A DNA stretch of 64,000 bases from the NCBI RefSeq assembly GCF_019511345.1, contig NZ_JAEUAK010000007.1:62001-126000 (forward strand), in the 5' to 3' direction. How positions within the stretch are numbered: the first letter of the stretch is position 1; each line of letters opens with the position of its first letter. The notes beneath the pieces were generated by a model, which was not told the origin of the DNA, searched no databases, and was given only the letters and a program-made list of their open reading frames with translations. The translations under genes and the position numbers were made by a program. Source of the stretch: Rhizobium mesosinicum. Its GTDB lineage: Bacteria > Pseudomonadota > Alphaproteobacteria > Rhizobiales > Rhizobiaceae. This document shows, one piece after another, positions 34,383 through 43,618 of this stretch.

Positions 34383-35267
34383 ATGCAAAGCAAACGAACC
34401 GTCTTTCCGGGCAAGGTTTTGCCTTATCTGCTGATTGCCCCGCAGATCTTGGTAACCGTCGTCTTTTTTCTCTGGCCGGCTGCAACCGCGTTCTGGCAAT
34501 CGTTTCTGCGTCAGGATGCCTTCGGCTTCAAAACGAACTTCGTGTGGTTCGACAACTACCGCCGCCTGTTTGCCGATCAGCTCTATCTCGATGCCTTTGG
34601 CCACACCCTGATATTCGCTTTTCTGGTGACAGCGTTGTCAACGTCGATCGCTTTGGTACTGGCCGCAGCCGCAACGCGCGTATTGCGCACCTCACGGCTC
34701 TATTCGACCCTGCTGATCTGGCCTTACGCCGTCGCACCCGCAATCGCGGGTATTCTGTGGTGGTTCATGTTCAACCCGTCGATCGGGATCATCGCCTATC
34801 TCCTGCGCTGGATGGGGGTGAATTGGAACCATCTGATCAATCCTAACGATGCGATGGCACTCATCATCGTCGCCGCTACTTGGAAGCAGATTTCCTACAA
34901 TTTCCTGTTTTTCCTCGCGGCACTGCAGTCCGTGCCGCAGTCCCTGCAGGAGGCCGGAGCCATCGACGGAGCGGGTCCCGTCAAGCGCTTCTGGACGATC
35001 GTCTTTCCGCTCATCTCACCGACGACCTTCTATCTCGTGGTCATCAACATCGTCTACGCGATGTTCGACACGTTCGGCATCGTCCATGCGACCACGCAAG
35101 GAGGTCCCGCACGGGCCACAGAGATTCTTGTCTATAAGGTTTATTTTGACGGCTTCATCGGGCTCAATCTCGGCTCTTCGGCTGCCCAATCGGTCATTCT
35201 CATGGTGATCGTCGTCGCGCTGACGGCTATCCAGTTCCGCTTCATCGAGCGACGCGTCCAGTATTGA
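34383..35267 (+). CDS. ugpA: Glycerol-3-phosphate ABC permease UgpA
   Basis: Inner-membrane permease of 294 residues, the MalF-like half of the Ugp importer. It begins with PGKVLPYLLIAPQILVTVVFFLWP near residues 9-32, a UgpA-like N-terminus. The EAA loop is SLQEAGAIDGAGPVKRFWTI near residues 191-210. The segment FDTFGIVHATTQGGPARATE near 229-248 is typical of the subunit. Operon position after ugpB and before ugpE supports the call. Confidence 0.94.
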   Translation: MQSKRTVFPGKVLPYLLIAPQILVTVVFFLWPAATAFWQSFLRQDAFGFKTNFVWFDNYRRLFADQLYLDAFGHTLIFAFLVTALSTSIALVLAAAATRVLRTSRLYSTLLIWPYAVAPAIAGILWWFMFNPSIGIIAYLLRWMGVNWNHLINPNDAMALIIVAATWKQISYNFLFFLAALQSVPQSLQEAGAIDGAGPVKRFWTIVFPLISPTTFYLVVINIVYAMFDTFGIVHATTQGGPARATEILVYKVYFDGFIGLNLGSSAAQSVILMVIVVALTAIQFRFIERRVQY

Positions 35268-35278
35268 GGATCACGACG

Positions 35279-36127
35279 ATGGTCGAAAATCGCCCCTTTC
35301 TAACTTTCCTCGCCCACCTGGTTTTGATCCTCGGTGTCGTCGTCGTGGTCTTTCCGGTCTATGTCGCCTTCGTCGCATCGACCCACGGGCCTAACGACTT
35401 TCTTTCTGGCGTCGTGCCGCTTACGCCGAGCACGCACCTGATCGAAAATTATTCCACGATGCTTACAGCCGGCATGACAAATGCCGGCGCGCCGCCCATC
35501 GGGCCGATGATGCTGAATTCGTTGGTCATGGCAATCGGTGTCGCAGTCGGCAAGATCGCAATCTCGATCCTGTCGGCCTTCGCAATCGTCTATTTCAGAT
35601 TCCCGTTCAGGAACCTGGCTTTCTGGATGATCTTTATTACCCTGATGCTGCCGGTCGAGGTGCGTATCGTGCCGACCTACAAGGTGGTCGCCGATCTCGG
35701 CATGCTCAACAATTACGGCGGCCTCATCGTTCCGTTGATCGCTTCGGCTACGGCAACATTTCTGTTCCGTCAGTTCTTCCTTACCATACCTGACGAACTG
35801 ATGGAGGCGGCACGCGTCGACGGCGCGGGACCGATGAAATTCTTCTGGGACATCCTCCTGCCCCTGTCGGTCACCAACATCGCCGCACTCTTCATCATCC
35901 TCTTTGTTCTCGGCTGGAACCAATATCTGTGGCCCTTGATCATCACGACCGATCAGAGCTTCTACACGGTGGTGATGGGTATTCAGCGCATGGCGGCCGT
36001 CGCCGATGCAGAACCGCGCTGGAACGTCGTCATGTCGGCCGTCATCCTTGCGGCTCTACCCCCTGTCCTCGTCATCGTCGCCATGCAACGCCTTTTCGTT
36101 AAAGGCTTGGTGGAAACGGAGAAATAA
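35279..36127 (+). CDS. ugpE: Glycerol-3-phosphate ABC permease UgpE
   Basis: Inner-membrane permease of 282 residues, the MalG-like half. I start it at ATG 35279 with GAGGA eight bases upstream; an upstream TTG at 35264 would overlap ugpA. The motif THGPNDFLSGVVPLTPSTH near residues 38-56 and the MTNAGAPPIGPMMLNS stretch match UgpE proteins. The EAA loop is ELMEAARVDGAGPMKFFWDI near residues 176-195. The ugpC start is two bases after its stop. Confidence 0.94.
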   Translation: MVENRPFLTFLAHLVLILGVVVVVFPVYVAFVASTHGPNDFLSGVVPLTPSTHLIENYSTMLTAGMTNAGAPPIGPMMLNSLVMAIGVAVGKIAISILSAFAIVYFRFPFRNLAFWMIFITLMLPVEVRIVPTYKVVADLGMLNNYGGLIVPLIASATATFLFRQFFLTIPDELMEAARVDGAGPMKFFWDILLPLSVTNIAALFIILFVLGWNQYLWPLIITTDQSFYTVVMGIQRMAAVADAEPRWNVVMSAVILAALPPVLVIVAMQRLFVKGLVETEK

Positions 36128-36129
36128 GA

Positions 36130-37182
36130 ATGGCAACGATCAATATAATCGACATCAAGAAGAACTACGGTTCAGTCCCCGCGGTCAAAGGCATCGACCT
36201 TTCGGTCGAAGACGGCGAGTTTATTGTCTTGGTCGGTCCCTCGGGCTGCGGAAAATCGACCCTGTTGCGAATGATCGCAGGCCTGGAAACAGTCAGCGAC
36301 GGCGAGATCCAGATCGGGGGGCGCAATGTCAACAAGGCAGAGCCGGCCGAACGGGACATTGCCATGGTGTTTCAGAACTATGCGCTTTATCCGCATATGA
36401 GCGTGCGCAAGAATCTCGAGTATGGTCTGAAGAACCGTGGCACGCCGCGAGCAGAAATCGATCGCCGGATCGCTGAAGTCGCAGATATCCTGGAGATCGG
36501 GCCGATGCTCGAGCGCAAGCCGCGGCAACTGTCCGGCGGCCAGCGCCAGCGTGTCGCCATGGGACGGGCCATCGTGCGCGAACCGGCCGCCTTCCTCTTC
36601 GACGAACCCCTGTCCAATCTCGATGCCAAACTAAGGGTGCAGATGCGGGTGGAAATCCGCAGATTGCAGCGTCGACTGAAGACCACCAGCATCTATGTCA
36701 CCCACGACCAGCTCGAGGCGATGACATTGGCAGATCGTCTCGTGGTGATGAACGGCGGTCTTATCGAGCAGATCGGAACACCTGTGGATGTTTACGATCG
36801 CCCTGCCAGCCTCTTCGTCGCGAGCTTCATCGGCTCGCCGCCGATGAATATCCTGCCACTCGACCTCCTCAGGCAAGGGGACGGTAGTGGATTGCTCACG
36901 CTGCCTGCCGGCACGGATACGATCGGCATCCGGCCCGACGGTATTTTGACGGAGAAGCCGGGCGAACCTGCAATCCGCCTCGATGCGACGGTGGAGCTGT
37001 TGGAGCCGATCGGTGGCGAAAGCCATTTGCACATCCGCCTGGGCGAGAGTAATCAGACGGCCATTCTAACGGTGCCTGGACGACCCGACTTCAGCGAAGC
37101 CAGCAGGACCCCGGTCTATATTTGCATTTCAGCTCTTCATCCTTTCGAGCGTCAGACAGGCAAGCGGACAGACCATCGCTGA
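36130..37182 (+). CDS. ugpC: Glycerol-3-phosphate ABC ATPase UgpC
   Basis: ATPase of 350 residues that energises Ugp uptake. Walker A GPSGCGKSTLL is at about residues 36-46, Q-loop VFQNYALYPHMSV near 81, signature LSGGQRQRVAMGRAI near 134, Walker B FLFDEPLSNLDA near 155, and the H-loop VTHDQLEAMTLAD near 187. The C-terminal TOBE-type regulatory region (IGIRPDGI near 275) is complete. In E. coli UgpC also mediates phosphate-dependent inhibition of transport; whether that holds here is unknown. Confidence 0.93.
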   Translation: MATINIIDIKKNYGSVPAVKGIDLSVEDGEFIVLVGPSGCGKSTLLRMIAGLETVSDGEIQIGGRNVNKAEPAERDIAMVFQNYALYPHMSVRKNLEYGLKNRGTPRAEIDRRIAEVADILEIGPMLERKPRQLSGGQRQRVAMGRAIVREPAAFLFDEPLSNLDAKLRVQMRVEIRRLQRRLKTTSIYVTHDQLEAMTLADRLVVMNGGLIEQIGTPVDVYDRPASLFVASFIGSPPMNILPLDLLRQGDGSGLLTLPAGTDTIGIRPDGILTEKPGEPAIRLDATVELLEPIGGESHLHIRLGESNQTAILTVPGRPDFSEASRTPVYICISALHPFERQTGKRTDHR

Positions 37183-37231
37183 TATGGCGCAGCGACCCCA
37201 ACGATACCGATTTTTGCTTTGAAAAGTGAAC

Positions 37232-37984
37232 ATGATGACCAAGCACCTGAAGGCTTCGGGCCCTGCAAAAAACGAGATCCAGGCCCATCGAGGCGCGTCT
37301 GCCGTCGCCCCCGAAAACACGATTGCGGCGTTCAAGGCGGCAGCGGAACAGGGCGCGCAATGGGTCGAACTGGACGTGGCGCTTCTCGGCGACGGGACGG
37401 CCGTTGTCATTCACGACGTGACCGTCGATCGTTGTTCGGCTTCGGAGGGACACCTCAAGGACATGACAGCCGCCGATCTCTCGGAAATTGATGCAGGCTC
37501 TTGGTTTGGCGCGAGATTCAAGGGCGAAAGGATCCCGCTGCTTGCCGATGTCGTCCCGGAGCTGGGTCGCCTCGGCCTCAACGTCAATGTAGAGATCAAG
37601 CAGCATCCCCATCAGACATCGCTCGAGCAATTGGCATCAACGGTACACGAGCATCTGCAAAATCGTGCGGCGCACACGCAGGTGATGATCTCCAGCTTTG
37701 ACCCGCATGCATTGCGGGCAATGAATAGGCTGGATGCGAACTATGATCTCGCTATGCTTTGGAGCAAGCTGCCCGAAGACTGGGCCGACCAGCTTGCGGC
37801 CGTACCGGCACGAACAATTCATCTCCTCTATAAGTCGCTGAGCATCGGCTTCCTAGAAGAGGCGGCAAGCTGCGGGATCAAGGTACGCGCATGGACTTGC
37901 AATGATCCTTGTTTGCTGACGTCTTTCTGGCCGGCCGGTCTGACTGGTGTGATAACCGACGATCCGAGCCTTTTTCTAAAGTAG
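37232..37984 (+). CDS. ugpQ: Glycerophosphodiester phosphodiesterase (UgpQ-like)
   Basis: Enzyme of 250 residues that hydrolyses glycerophosphodiesters to glycerol-3-phosphate and an alcohol. The GDPD signature is present: AHRGASAVAPENTIAAFK near residues 18-35 with the catalytic HR, ELDVALLGDGTAVVIHD near 48-64 with metal-binding Glu/Asp and the second histidine, and NVEIKQ near 120. There is no signal peptide, so it acts in the cytoplasm like E. coli UgpQ. ATG 37232 is chosen; GTG 37226 and ATG 37235 are possible. It sits between ugpC and the GlpR-like gene. Confidence 0.92.
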   Translation: MMTKHLKASGPAKNEIQAHRGASAVAPENTIAAFKAAAEQGAQWVELDVALLGDGTAVVIHDVTVDRCSASEGHLKDMTAADLSEIDAGSWFGARFKGERIPLLADVVPELGRLGLNVNVEIKQHPHQTSLEQLASTVHEHLQNRAAHTQVMISSFDPHALRAMNRLDANYDLAMLWSKLPEDWADQLAAVPARTIHLLYKSLSIGFLEEAASCGIKVRAWTCNDPCLLTSFWPAGLTGVITDDPSLFLK

Positions 37985-37993
37985 GGACAACCG

Positions 37994-38779
37994 ATGGCGC
38001 AGCGCATGATCTCAGCGCGACAGCGTGAAATCCTGGCATTGATCGAAAACGACGGAACCCAGTTCATCGAGGAGCTTGCCCGTCGTTACGATCTGACGAC
38101 GCAAACCATACGCCGCGACATCAACACGCTCTGCGATCTAGGCTTTGCCCGTCGATTTCACGGCGGAGTAGACCTCCCGGTCGAAGGCAGCAATATATCT
38201 CTCAATGCGCGCGCGCAGTTGAACAAGCGCGCTAAGCGGTCAATCGCCAGGCGCCTGGCCAGCGATATCGGTCACGACTCCACCGTTTTTCTCGGGATCG
38301 GGAGCACAGTTCAATTCGTGGCCGAGGCGCTGCGCGACCACAAGGGACTGACTGTGATAACCAATAATATTCATGTGGCGCTGACGCTTTGTGATGCTCC
38401 AGCTGTGGAAGTGCATCTGACGGGAGGATTGCTGCGCCATGACGACCGCGATGTCGTTGGCGCCGACGTCATCAAGTTCATCGAGAAGTTCTATGCCGAC
38501 TATGCGGTTTTTGGTGCCGGTGCGCTGAGCGCGACGAACGGGATTATGGACTTCAGCTATGGTGAGGCGCAAATCACCAATGCTTTAATCGAGAATTCGC
38601 AGATACGCTTTCTCGTCGCCGACGTCAGCAAGTGGGAGCGAATCGCGGCTGTTCGCGTCGCTCCGTTCAAGCAGCTCAACCGCTTGTACACGGACCGCCT
38701 GCCAGGCGATGCTGAAAGCAGGCAAGCACTTGCCGCGAGCGGCGTGGAAATCGTCACAAGCGGCGAGGAAAATCGATGA
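37994..38779 (+). CDS. glpR: DeoR-family repressor, GlpR-like
   Basis: Regulator of 261 residues. The helix-turn-helix is FIEELARRYDLTTQTIRRDI near residues 23-42, followed by the DeoR turn GFARRFHGGV. The ligand domain has FLGIGSTVQFVAEAL near 96-110 and VITNNIHVALTL near 117-128, as in GlpR. GlpR proteins sense glycerol-3-phosphate, which fits an operon for its import. Start follows AGGGACAACCG, nine bases after the diesterase stop, and its end overlaps the HAD gene (ATGA at 38776-38779). The palindrome at 32897-32916 is its likely operator (inference). Confidence 0.88.
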   Translation: MAQRMISARQREILALIENDGTQFIEELARRYDLTTQTIRRDINTLCDLGFARRFHGGVDLPVEGSNISLNARAQLNKRAKRSIARRLASDIGHDSTVFLGIGSTVQFVAEALRDHKGLTVITNNIHVALTLCDAPAVEVHLTGGLLRHDDRDVVGADVIKFIEKFYADYAVFGAGALSATNGIMDFSYGEAQITNALIENSQIRFLVADVSKWERIAAVRVAPFKQLNRLYTDRLPGDAESRQALAASGVEIVTSGEENR

Positions 38780-39579
38780 CTTTTGTTGATCGAGCTCCCT
38801 CTCCAGAGGAGCTTCGAGGCGTGCGCTATCTCTTCACCGACATTGACGACACGCTGACGACCGAAGGCCGGCTGCTGCCCGAGACCTATCAGGTGCTTTG
38901 GGATCTCAACGATGCCGGCATTGCCGTCATTCCGGTCACTGGAGGTTCTGCGGGCTGGTGCGAGCATATTGTCCGCGCCTGGCCCGTTAAGGCAGTCATC
39001 GGCGAAAGCGGCGCCTATGCCGTCTTTCAGCGGGGGCGCAATGTGATTTTTGATTATTGGGAGGGAGAGGCCGTTCAGAGCGAGCGGCAACGGCGGCATC
39101 TCAAAACGGTCGCCAATATTATCGCACGCGAGGGCTTGCCCTTTCAAATTGCACACGACCAAATCTTTCGGCTGGCAGACGTCGCCATCGATATCGTTGG
39201 CCGTCCACCGGCAGAGGTTGACCGCTTAGCAGCGTGTCTGCGGGCCCTTGGGGCAACCGTCGCAATCAGCTCGATCCATATTAACACCTGGATCGGTAAT
39301 TACGACAAGCGCGCTATGAGTGAGCGTCTCTTAATACAGGAATTTGGCATCGGCGTGGAAGCCGTGCCGCAGCTAGCAGCCTTTGTCGGTGATTCCCGCA
39401 ACGATGCGCCAATGTTCGGCTATATCGCCAATTCCTTCGGCGTTAACAATATCCTGTCGATATTGCCGCAGTTGCCGCATGCCCCTCGATGGATTTCGAG
39501 CCGGCCTGCCGGCCTCGGCTTTGCTGATATTGGGACGACCATTCTTGCAGCTGCCAAAAAACACAAAGGCTTAGAGTAA
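38776..39579 (+). CDS. HAD-superfamily phosphatase
   Basis: Hydrolase of 267 residues with a type IIB HAD layout. Motif I is FTDIDDTLTTEG near residues 20-31 (nucleophile and acid/base aspartates), motif II is the threonine in IPVTGGSAGWCE near 51-62, motif III is a lysine in NYDKRAM near 176, and motif IV is FVGDSRNDAPMF near 202-213. The substrate is likely a small phosphate ester; the overlap with the glpR-like gene suggests a link to glycerol-3-phosphate or the alcohol phosphates released from glycerophosphodiesters. Last gene of the ugp operon; no clear terminator follows. Confidence 0.85.
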   Translation: MTFVDRAPSPEELRGVRYLFTDIDDTLTTEGRLLPETYQVLWDLNDAGIAVIPVTGGSAGWCEHIVRAWPVKAVIGESGAYAVFQRGRNVIFDYWEGEAVQSERQRRHLKTVANIIAREGLPFQIAHDQIFRLADVAIDIVGRPPAEVDRLAACLRALGATVAISSIHINTWIGNYDKRAMSERLLIQEFGIGVEAVPQLAAFVGDSRNDAPMFGYIANSFGVNNILSILPQLPHAPRWISSRPAGLGFADIGTTILAAAKKHKGLE

Positions 39580-40181
39580 GAGTAAGAGCCGGCCCGGACG
39601 CGGGAGATGGGTCGCTGCACTCACCAATTGCTCAGGCGCGTGGTCTTGTGGGGCGGCATCTCGAGGAAATGGTCTACCAATTGGTGCAGGATTGTCGTCA
39701 CGCCCGGCCACGAATTCCGTTCGCAAGATCTAGCTTTGTGAGGCATTTAAAGCGCCGACGTATCGCCGTTCGACACCCAACGGCCGTCGCTTTTCAGACC
39801 TTCTTGTCTTCTCATCGCTCGTTCCGGTTGGTAGTTTACCTTTTCGAGTCGGATCGGCTCCTCCACTCCCTCTGCATTTTCGATAATAATCTTCTACCCT
39901 TCCCGCAGGCTAAGAAGAGCAAGACCGCGAAGCGTATCCACGGGGAGCAGCCTGCCGATCGGCGTCGTCATACGGCCAGTGGTGAGGACCCGCGTGTCCC
40001 GCCTCCCGTCGACACTGAAGGTCACTCGACTGTTCAGGCTTCCAGCATCTTCTGGCAGATCCTTCCTAAACACCAAGATCGCGGCGTCCAACTTTCGCTT
40101 AAGGAGCGGGAGCAGCGGGCTGGCGCGAACGAAGGGGTCATCGGACATCGCCTAGAGCAGACATTCCCCGGCTTAGTTTTG
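39580..40181. other. Gene-poor stretch with a possible small ORF
   Basis: No recognised gene lies between the HAD gene and the RraA-like gene. On the minus strand an 84-codon frame at 39894-40148 (MSDDPFVRASPLLPLLKRKL...) reads protein-like, with a leucine-rich end RLLPVDTLRGLALLSL, and another frame beyond it reads similarly up to a stop near 39745. This may be a frameshifted remnant. I do not recognise it and see no ribosome site that decides a start. No RNA gene or repeat is apparent. Confidence 0.35.
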
Positions 40182-40907
40182 CTATCGATTGTGCCGAACG
40201 CGCCAATCTGCATAGCGCTGTTCGTATTCTTCTTTAGTTTTCGGATAGAGACCAATGATCTGTTCGCCGCTCTTTACCTGCTCCAGGACGAAGTCCTCAT
40301 AGCTTTCCATTTCGGTGCACTCGTCGGCAAGCTCCTCGGCGAGATGAGCTGGGATGACCATGACGCCGTCCCGGTCACCGACCAGCACATCTCCAGGAAA
40401 CACCGCAACGTCACCGCAGGAGATCGGAACGTTGATATCCAGCGCCTCGTGCAGAGTGAGGTTGGTCGGGGCCGACGGCTTGGAGTAATAGGCGGGCATG
40501 TCCAACGAGGCGATCCCTTCCGCGTCGCGGAAGCCGCCGTCAGACACGACGCCCGCGGCACCCCGGAGAGCGAGACGGGTGATGAGAATGGAGCCAGCTG
40601 TCGCCGCCCGCGCATCCTTGCGCGCGTCCATGACGAGGACTTGTCCGGCAGGGCAGGTCTCAACTGCGACACGCTGCGGATGATCTGCGTTGCGAAATAC
40701 CGTGATCGGGTTGCGGTCTTCGCGGGCAGGGATGTACCGGAGCGTGAACGCTTGGCCTACCATTGTTTCGGGCTTCGGCGAAACAGGTACGACGCCTTGG
40801 ATGAACTGGTTGCGAAGGCCGCGCTTGTAGAGCGCAGTGGCGATCGACGCAGTCGAGATCTTCTTGAACTTCGCGCGCGTTGCGTCGGAAAGCACATAGT
40901 CGGTCAT
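40182..40907 (-). CDS. RraA/HMG-aldolase-like family protein
   Basis: Protein of 241 residues of the RraA-like / 4-hydroxy-4-methyl-2-oxoglutarate aldolase superfamily. I start it at ATG 40907, with GAGGTGACT just upstream; the open extension to 41087 lies inside the dehydratase gene. The family active-site motif is VVSDGGFRDAEGI near residues 117-129, with the Arg-Asp pair used by the class II aldolases. The GDVAVFPGDVLVGDRDGVMVIP stretch, split near 173-194, is also typical. It follows the dehydratase gene by seven bases. A retro-aldol role on the dehydration product is more likely here than RNase E control (inference). Confidence 0.85.
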   Translation of the reverse strand: MTDYVLSDATRAKFKKISTASIATALYKRGLRNQFIQGVVPVSPKPETMVGQAFTLRYIPAREDRNPITVFRNADHPQRVAVETCPAGQVLVMDARKDARAATAGSILITRLALRGAAGVVSDGGFRDAEGIASLDMPAYYSKPSAPTNLTLHEALDINVPISCGDVAVFPGDVLVGDRDGVMVIPAHLAEELADECTEMESYEDFVLEQVKSGEQIIGLYPKTKEEYEQRYADWRVRHNR

Positions 40908-40914
40908 AGTCACC

Positions 40915-42648
40915 TCAAAAGATATCTGGTTCGCCCGCTGCACGGCCGAAGTCGGTTTGAAGGAAGTCGAAATCGCAACCCTTGTCGGCCTGAGTGACGT
41001 GCTGAGAGAACATCCAGCCCCAGCCCCGCTGGAACCGCGGCTCGGGCGCCTGCCAAGCTGCCCTGCGCCGCGCCAGTTCCGGTTCATCGACGAGCATGTC
41101 GAGAGTGCGGTTCGGGAGATCGAGACGAACGATGTCTCCTGTTTTCAACAGCGCAAGAGGGCCGCCCACGAAGCTCTCCGGCGAGACGTGCAGGACACAC
41201 GCACCGTAGGACGTACCCGACATCCGGGCGTCCGAAATCCGGAGCATGTCTCGATGGCCCCTCTTGATCAGAGCTTTCGGAATCGGGAGCATTCCCCATT
41301 CAGGAAAGCCGGGGCCACCCTGAGGGCCGGCGTTACGAAGAACAAGCACGTGGTCAGGCGTGACATGGAGATTTTCGTCGTCGATGGCCTTCTTCATTTC
41401 CGGATAGCTGTCGAACACCAGCGCCGGACCCTCATGGACGTGATATTTGGGATCGCAGGCCGCAGGCTTGATGACCGCGCCGTCAGGGCACAGGTTTCCG
41501 CGAAGAACAGCAAGCGATCCTTCGTGGTAGACGGGATTGCTCAATGGTCGGATGACATCGTCATTGAAGACCTGCGCGCCTTCCAGGTTTTCACCCATCG
41601 TCCTGCCCGTCACAGTCAGCGCGGAGAGGTCCAGGCGATCGTCCAATTGCTTCATCAGGGCACGAAGACCTCCTGCATAAAAGAAGTCCTCCATCAGGTA
41701 GTCCTTGCCGGACGGACGGACGTTGGCAATCAGCGGCGTGACCCGGCCAAGCTCGTCGAGGTGATCAAGTGTCAGCTCGACGCCAGCACGTCTCGCCATC
41801 GCGATAAGATGCACGACGGCGTTGGTGGAGCATCCGGTCGCCATTGCTACAATTGCGGCGTTCCGACACGAGGCGTCGGTGACGATCTTATCCGGTGTGA
41901 GGTCTTCCCAGACCATCTCGACGATGCGTCGGCCGCACGAGGCGGACATGCGCTGGTGGTTTGCATCGACAGCAGGAATAGAAGAGGCGCCCGGAAGGGT
42001 CAGGCCCATTGCGTCGGCGATCGCCGTCATCGTGCTCGCCGTTCCCATCGTCATGCATGTACCGGCGGAGCGGGCGATACCGCCCTGGATGCCGAGCCAC
42101 TCTTCGTCGGAGATGTTACCGGCGCGACGCTCGTCCCAATACTTCCAGGCATCCGACCCGGATCCGAGGACCTTACCTGCATAGTTGCCACGAAGCATCG
42201 GGCCAGCGGGAAGGTAGATCATCGGAACGCCCGCTGACAGCGCGCCCATGACAAGGCCCGGAGTGGTCTTGTCACAACCTCCCATCAGAACCACCCCGTC
42301 GAGTGGATGCGAGCGGATCATCTCCTCAGCCTCCATCGCCAGCATGTTGCGATAGAGCATCGAAGTCGGTTTGGTGAAGCTTTCGTCAACGGACAGCGAC
42401 GGCATTTCGACGGCAAAGCCCCCAGCCTGCGCCACGCCCCGCTTTACATCCTGCACTCGTTCCTTGAAGTGCGAGTGACAGGAGTTCAGTTCCGACCACG
42501 TGTTCATGATCCCGACGATCGGCTTGTCGCGGAAGTCTTCTTCCGCATAGCCAAGCTGCATCAACCGGGACCGGTGGCCAAAGCTGCGGAGGTCGTCCGG
42601 GGAGAACCAGCGCGCAGACCGCAGCGTTTCAGGTGTCTTCTTCGTCAT
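40915..42648 (-). CDS. IlvD/Edd-family sugar-acid dehydratase (L-arabinonate dehydratase-like)
   Basis: Iron-sulphur dehydratase of 577 residues. It resembles the rhizobial L-arabinonate dehydratase along its length: LRSARWFSPDDLRSFGHRSR near residues 9-28, NTWSELNSCHSHFKERV near 49-65, VLMGGCDKTTPG near 121-132, and GTCMTMGTASTM near 194-205. Cysteines in NSCHSH, GGCDKT and GTCMTM are positioned for the cluster, and the lysine of CDKTTPG follows family pattern. It removes water from an aldonate to give a 2-keto-3-deoxy acid. Length is full. The upstream permease gene ends 94 bases before it, so it is probably co-transcribed. The true substrate could be another pentonate or hexonate. Confidence 0.9.
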   Translation of the reverse strand: MTKKTPETLRSARWFSPDDLRSFGHRSRLMQLGYAEEDFRDKPIVGIMNTWSELNSCHSHFKERVQDVKRGVAQAGGFAVEMPSLSVDESFTKPTSMLYRNMLAMEAEEMIRSHPLDGVVLMGGCDKTTPGLVMGALSAGVPMIYLPAGPMLRGNYAGKVLGSGSDAWKYWDERRAGNISDEEWLGIQGGIARSAGTCMTMGTASTMTAIADAMGLTLPGASSIPAVDANHQRMSASCGRRIVEMVWEDLTPDKIVTDASCRNAAIVAMATGCSTNAVVHLIAMARRAGVELTLDHLDELGRVTPLIANVRPSGKDYLMEDFFYAGGLRALMKQLDDRLDLSALTVTGRTMGENLEGAQVFNDDVIRPLSNPVYHEGSLAVLRGNLCPDGAVIKPAACDPKYHVHEGPALVFDSYPEMKKAIDDENLHVTPDHVLVLRNAGPQGGPGFPEWGMLPIPKALIKRGHRDMLRISDARMSGTSYGACVLHVSPESFVGGPLALLKTGDIVRLDLPNRTLDMLVDEPELARRRAAWQAPEPRFQRGWGWMFSQHVTQADKGCDFDFLQTDFGRAAGEPDIF

Positions 42649-42742
42649 GGTTCATTCCACACGTCTTGCGTTTTGATGCATCCGACGTCCAAGGTTGGCA
42701 TGCCTTTTGGAGCCTTGGCCCGACCATCGACGGTCCGTCAGA

Positions 42743-43615
42743 CTATTCCTTCATTCCCCATTTCTGGATCGTGTGCCGCTCGAGCGTCCGGAAGACGAGG
42801 TTCTCGACGACGAGGCCGATCACGATAACCGTCAGCAGGCCAGCGAACACTGCTGGGATGTCGAGCAAGTTGCGATTCTCGAAGATGAACCAGCCGAGGC
42901 CGCCCTGACCGGAGGAGACACCAAATACCAGTTCGGCAGCGATCAGGGTTCGCCAGGCAAATGCCCAGCCGATCTTCAGTCCGGTCAAAATCGACGGGAA
43001 TGCAGCCGGAATCAGGATTCTGGTGACGTAGGAGAAGCCGGTGAGACCGTAGTTCGCTCCGACCATTCGCAGAGTGCGCGACACCCCGAGGAAGCCCGAG
43101 TGCGTGTTCAGCGCAACTGCCCAGAGAACAGAATGGATGAGGACGAACACCAGGCTTGAGGCGCCAAGGCCGAACCAGATCAAAGCCAGTGGCAATAGCG
43201 ATATCGCCGGAAGCGGATTGAACATGGCCGTCATCGTCTCGAGAAAATCGGTGCCGATCCGGGTGTTGATGGCAAGGACTGTCAGGATGGCAGCGAGCAC
43301 CGTGCCTGCGGCGTATCCCATGAGTAGGATCTTCAAAGTCGTCGCGATACGGGACGGAAGCGTACCGTCTGCCAACCGGTCGACCAAAGTTTGCAGCGTG
43401 TCCGTCAGTGTCGGGAAAAGAAGCGGGTTGTCCAGGTGCACCGCATAGACTTGCCAGAGCACAGCCAGGACGACGATGATCAGGGTCTTGCGAAATGCGC
43501 CGATGCCCCAGACCAGTTCGAAGGGCGAAAGCTTCTGTTCGACTGCCGCGAGGTTCCCGTGCAGAGCCCCGGCGCCTGTATTGCCTTCAACGAGAAAGAT
43601 CTGTGGCTTGGTCAT
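42743..43615 (-). CDS. ABC permease, TauC/SsuC type
   Basis: Inner-membrane permease of 290 residues of the nitrate/taurine/sulfonate family. Membrane spans include IIVVLAVLWQVYAVHL near residues 46-61, and the EAA-type loop is SRTLRMVGANYGLTGFSYVTR near 178-198. The segment AALLTAF-like TVLAAILTVLAINTR is also typical. It is read right after its ATPase gene (three-base gap) and before the dehydratase gene. Despite the family name the substrate here is unknown. Confidence 0.91.
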   Translation of the reverse strand: MTKPQIFLVEGNTGAGALHGNLAAVEQKLSPFELVWGIGAFRKTLIIVVLAVLWQVYAVHLDNPLLFPTLTDTLQTLVDRLADGTLPSRIATTLKILLMGYAAGTVLAAILTVLAINTRIGTDFLETMTAMFNPLPAISLLPLALIWFGLGASSLVFVLIHSVLWAVALNTHSGFLGVSRTLRMVGANYGLTGFSYVTRILIPAAFPSILTGLKIGWAFAWRTLIAAELVFGVSSGQGGLGWFIFENRNLLDIPAVFAGLLTVIVIGLVVENLVFRTLERHTIQKWGMKE

Positions 43616-43618
43616 GTT

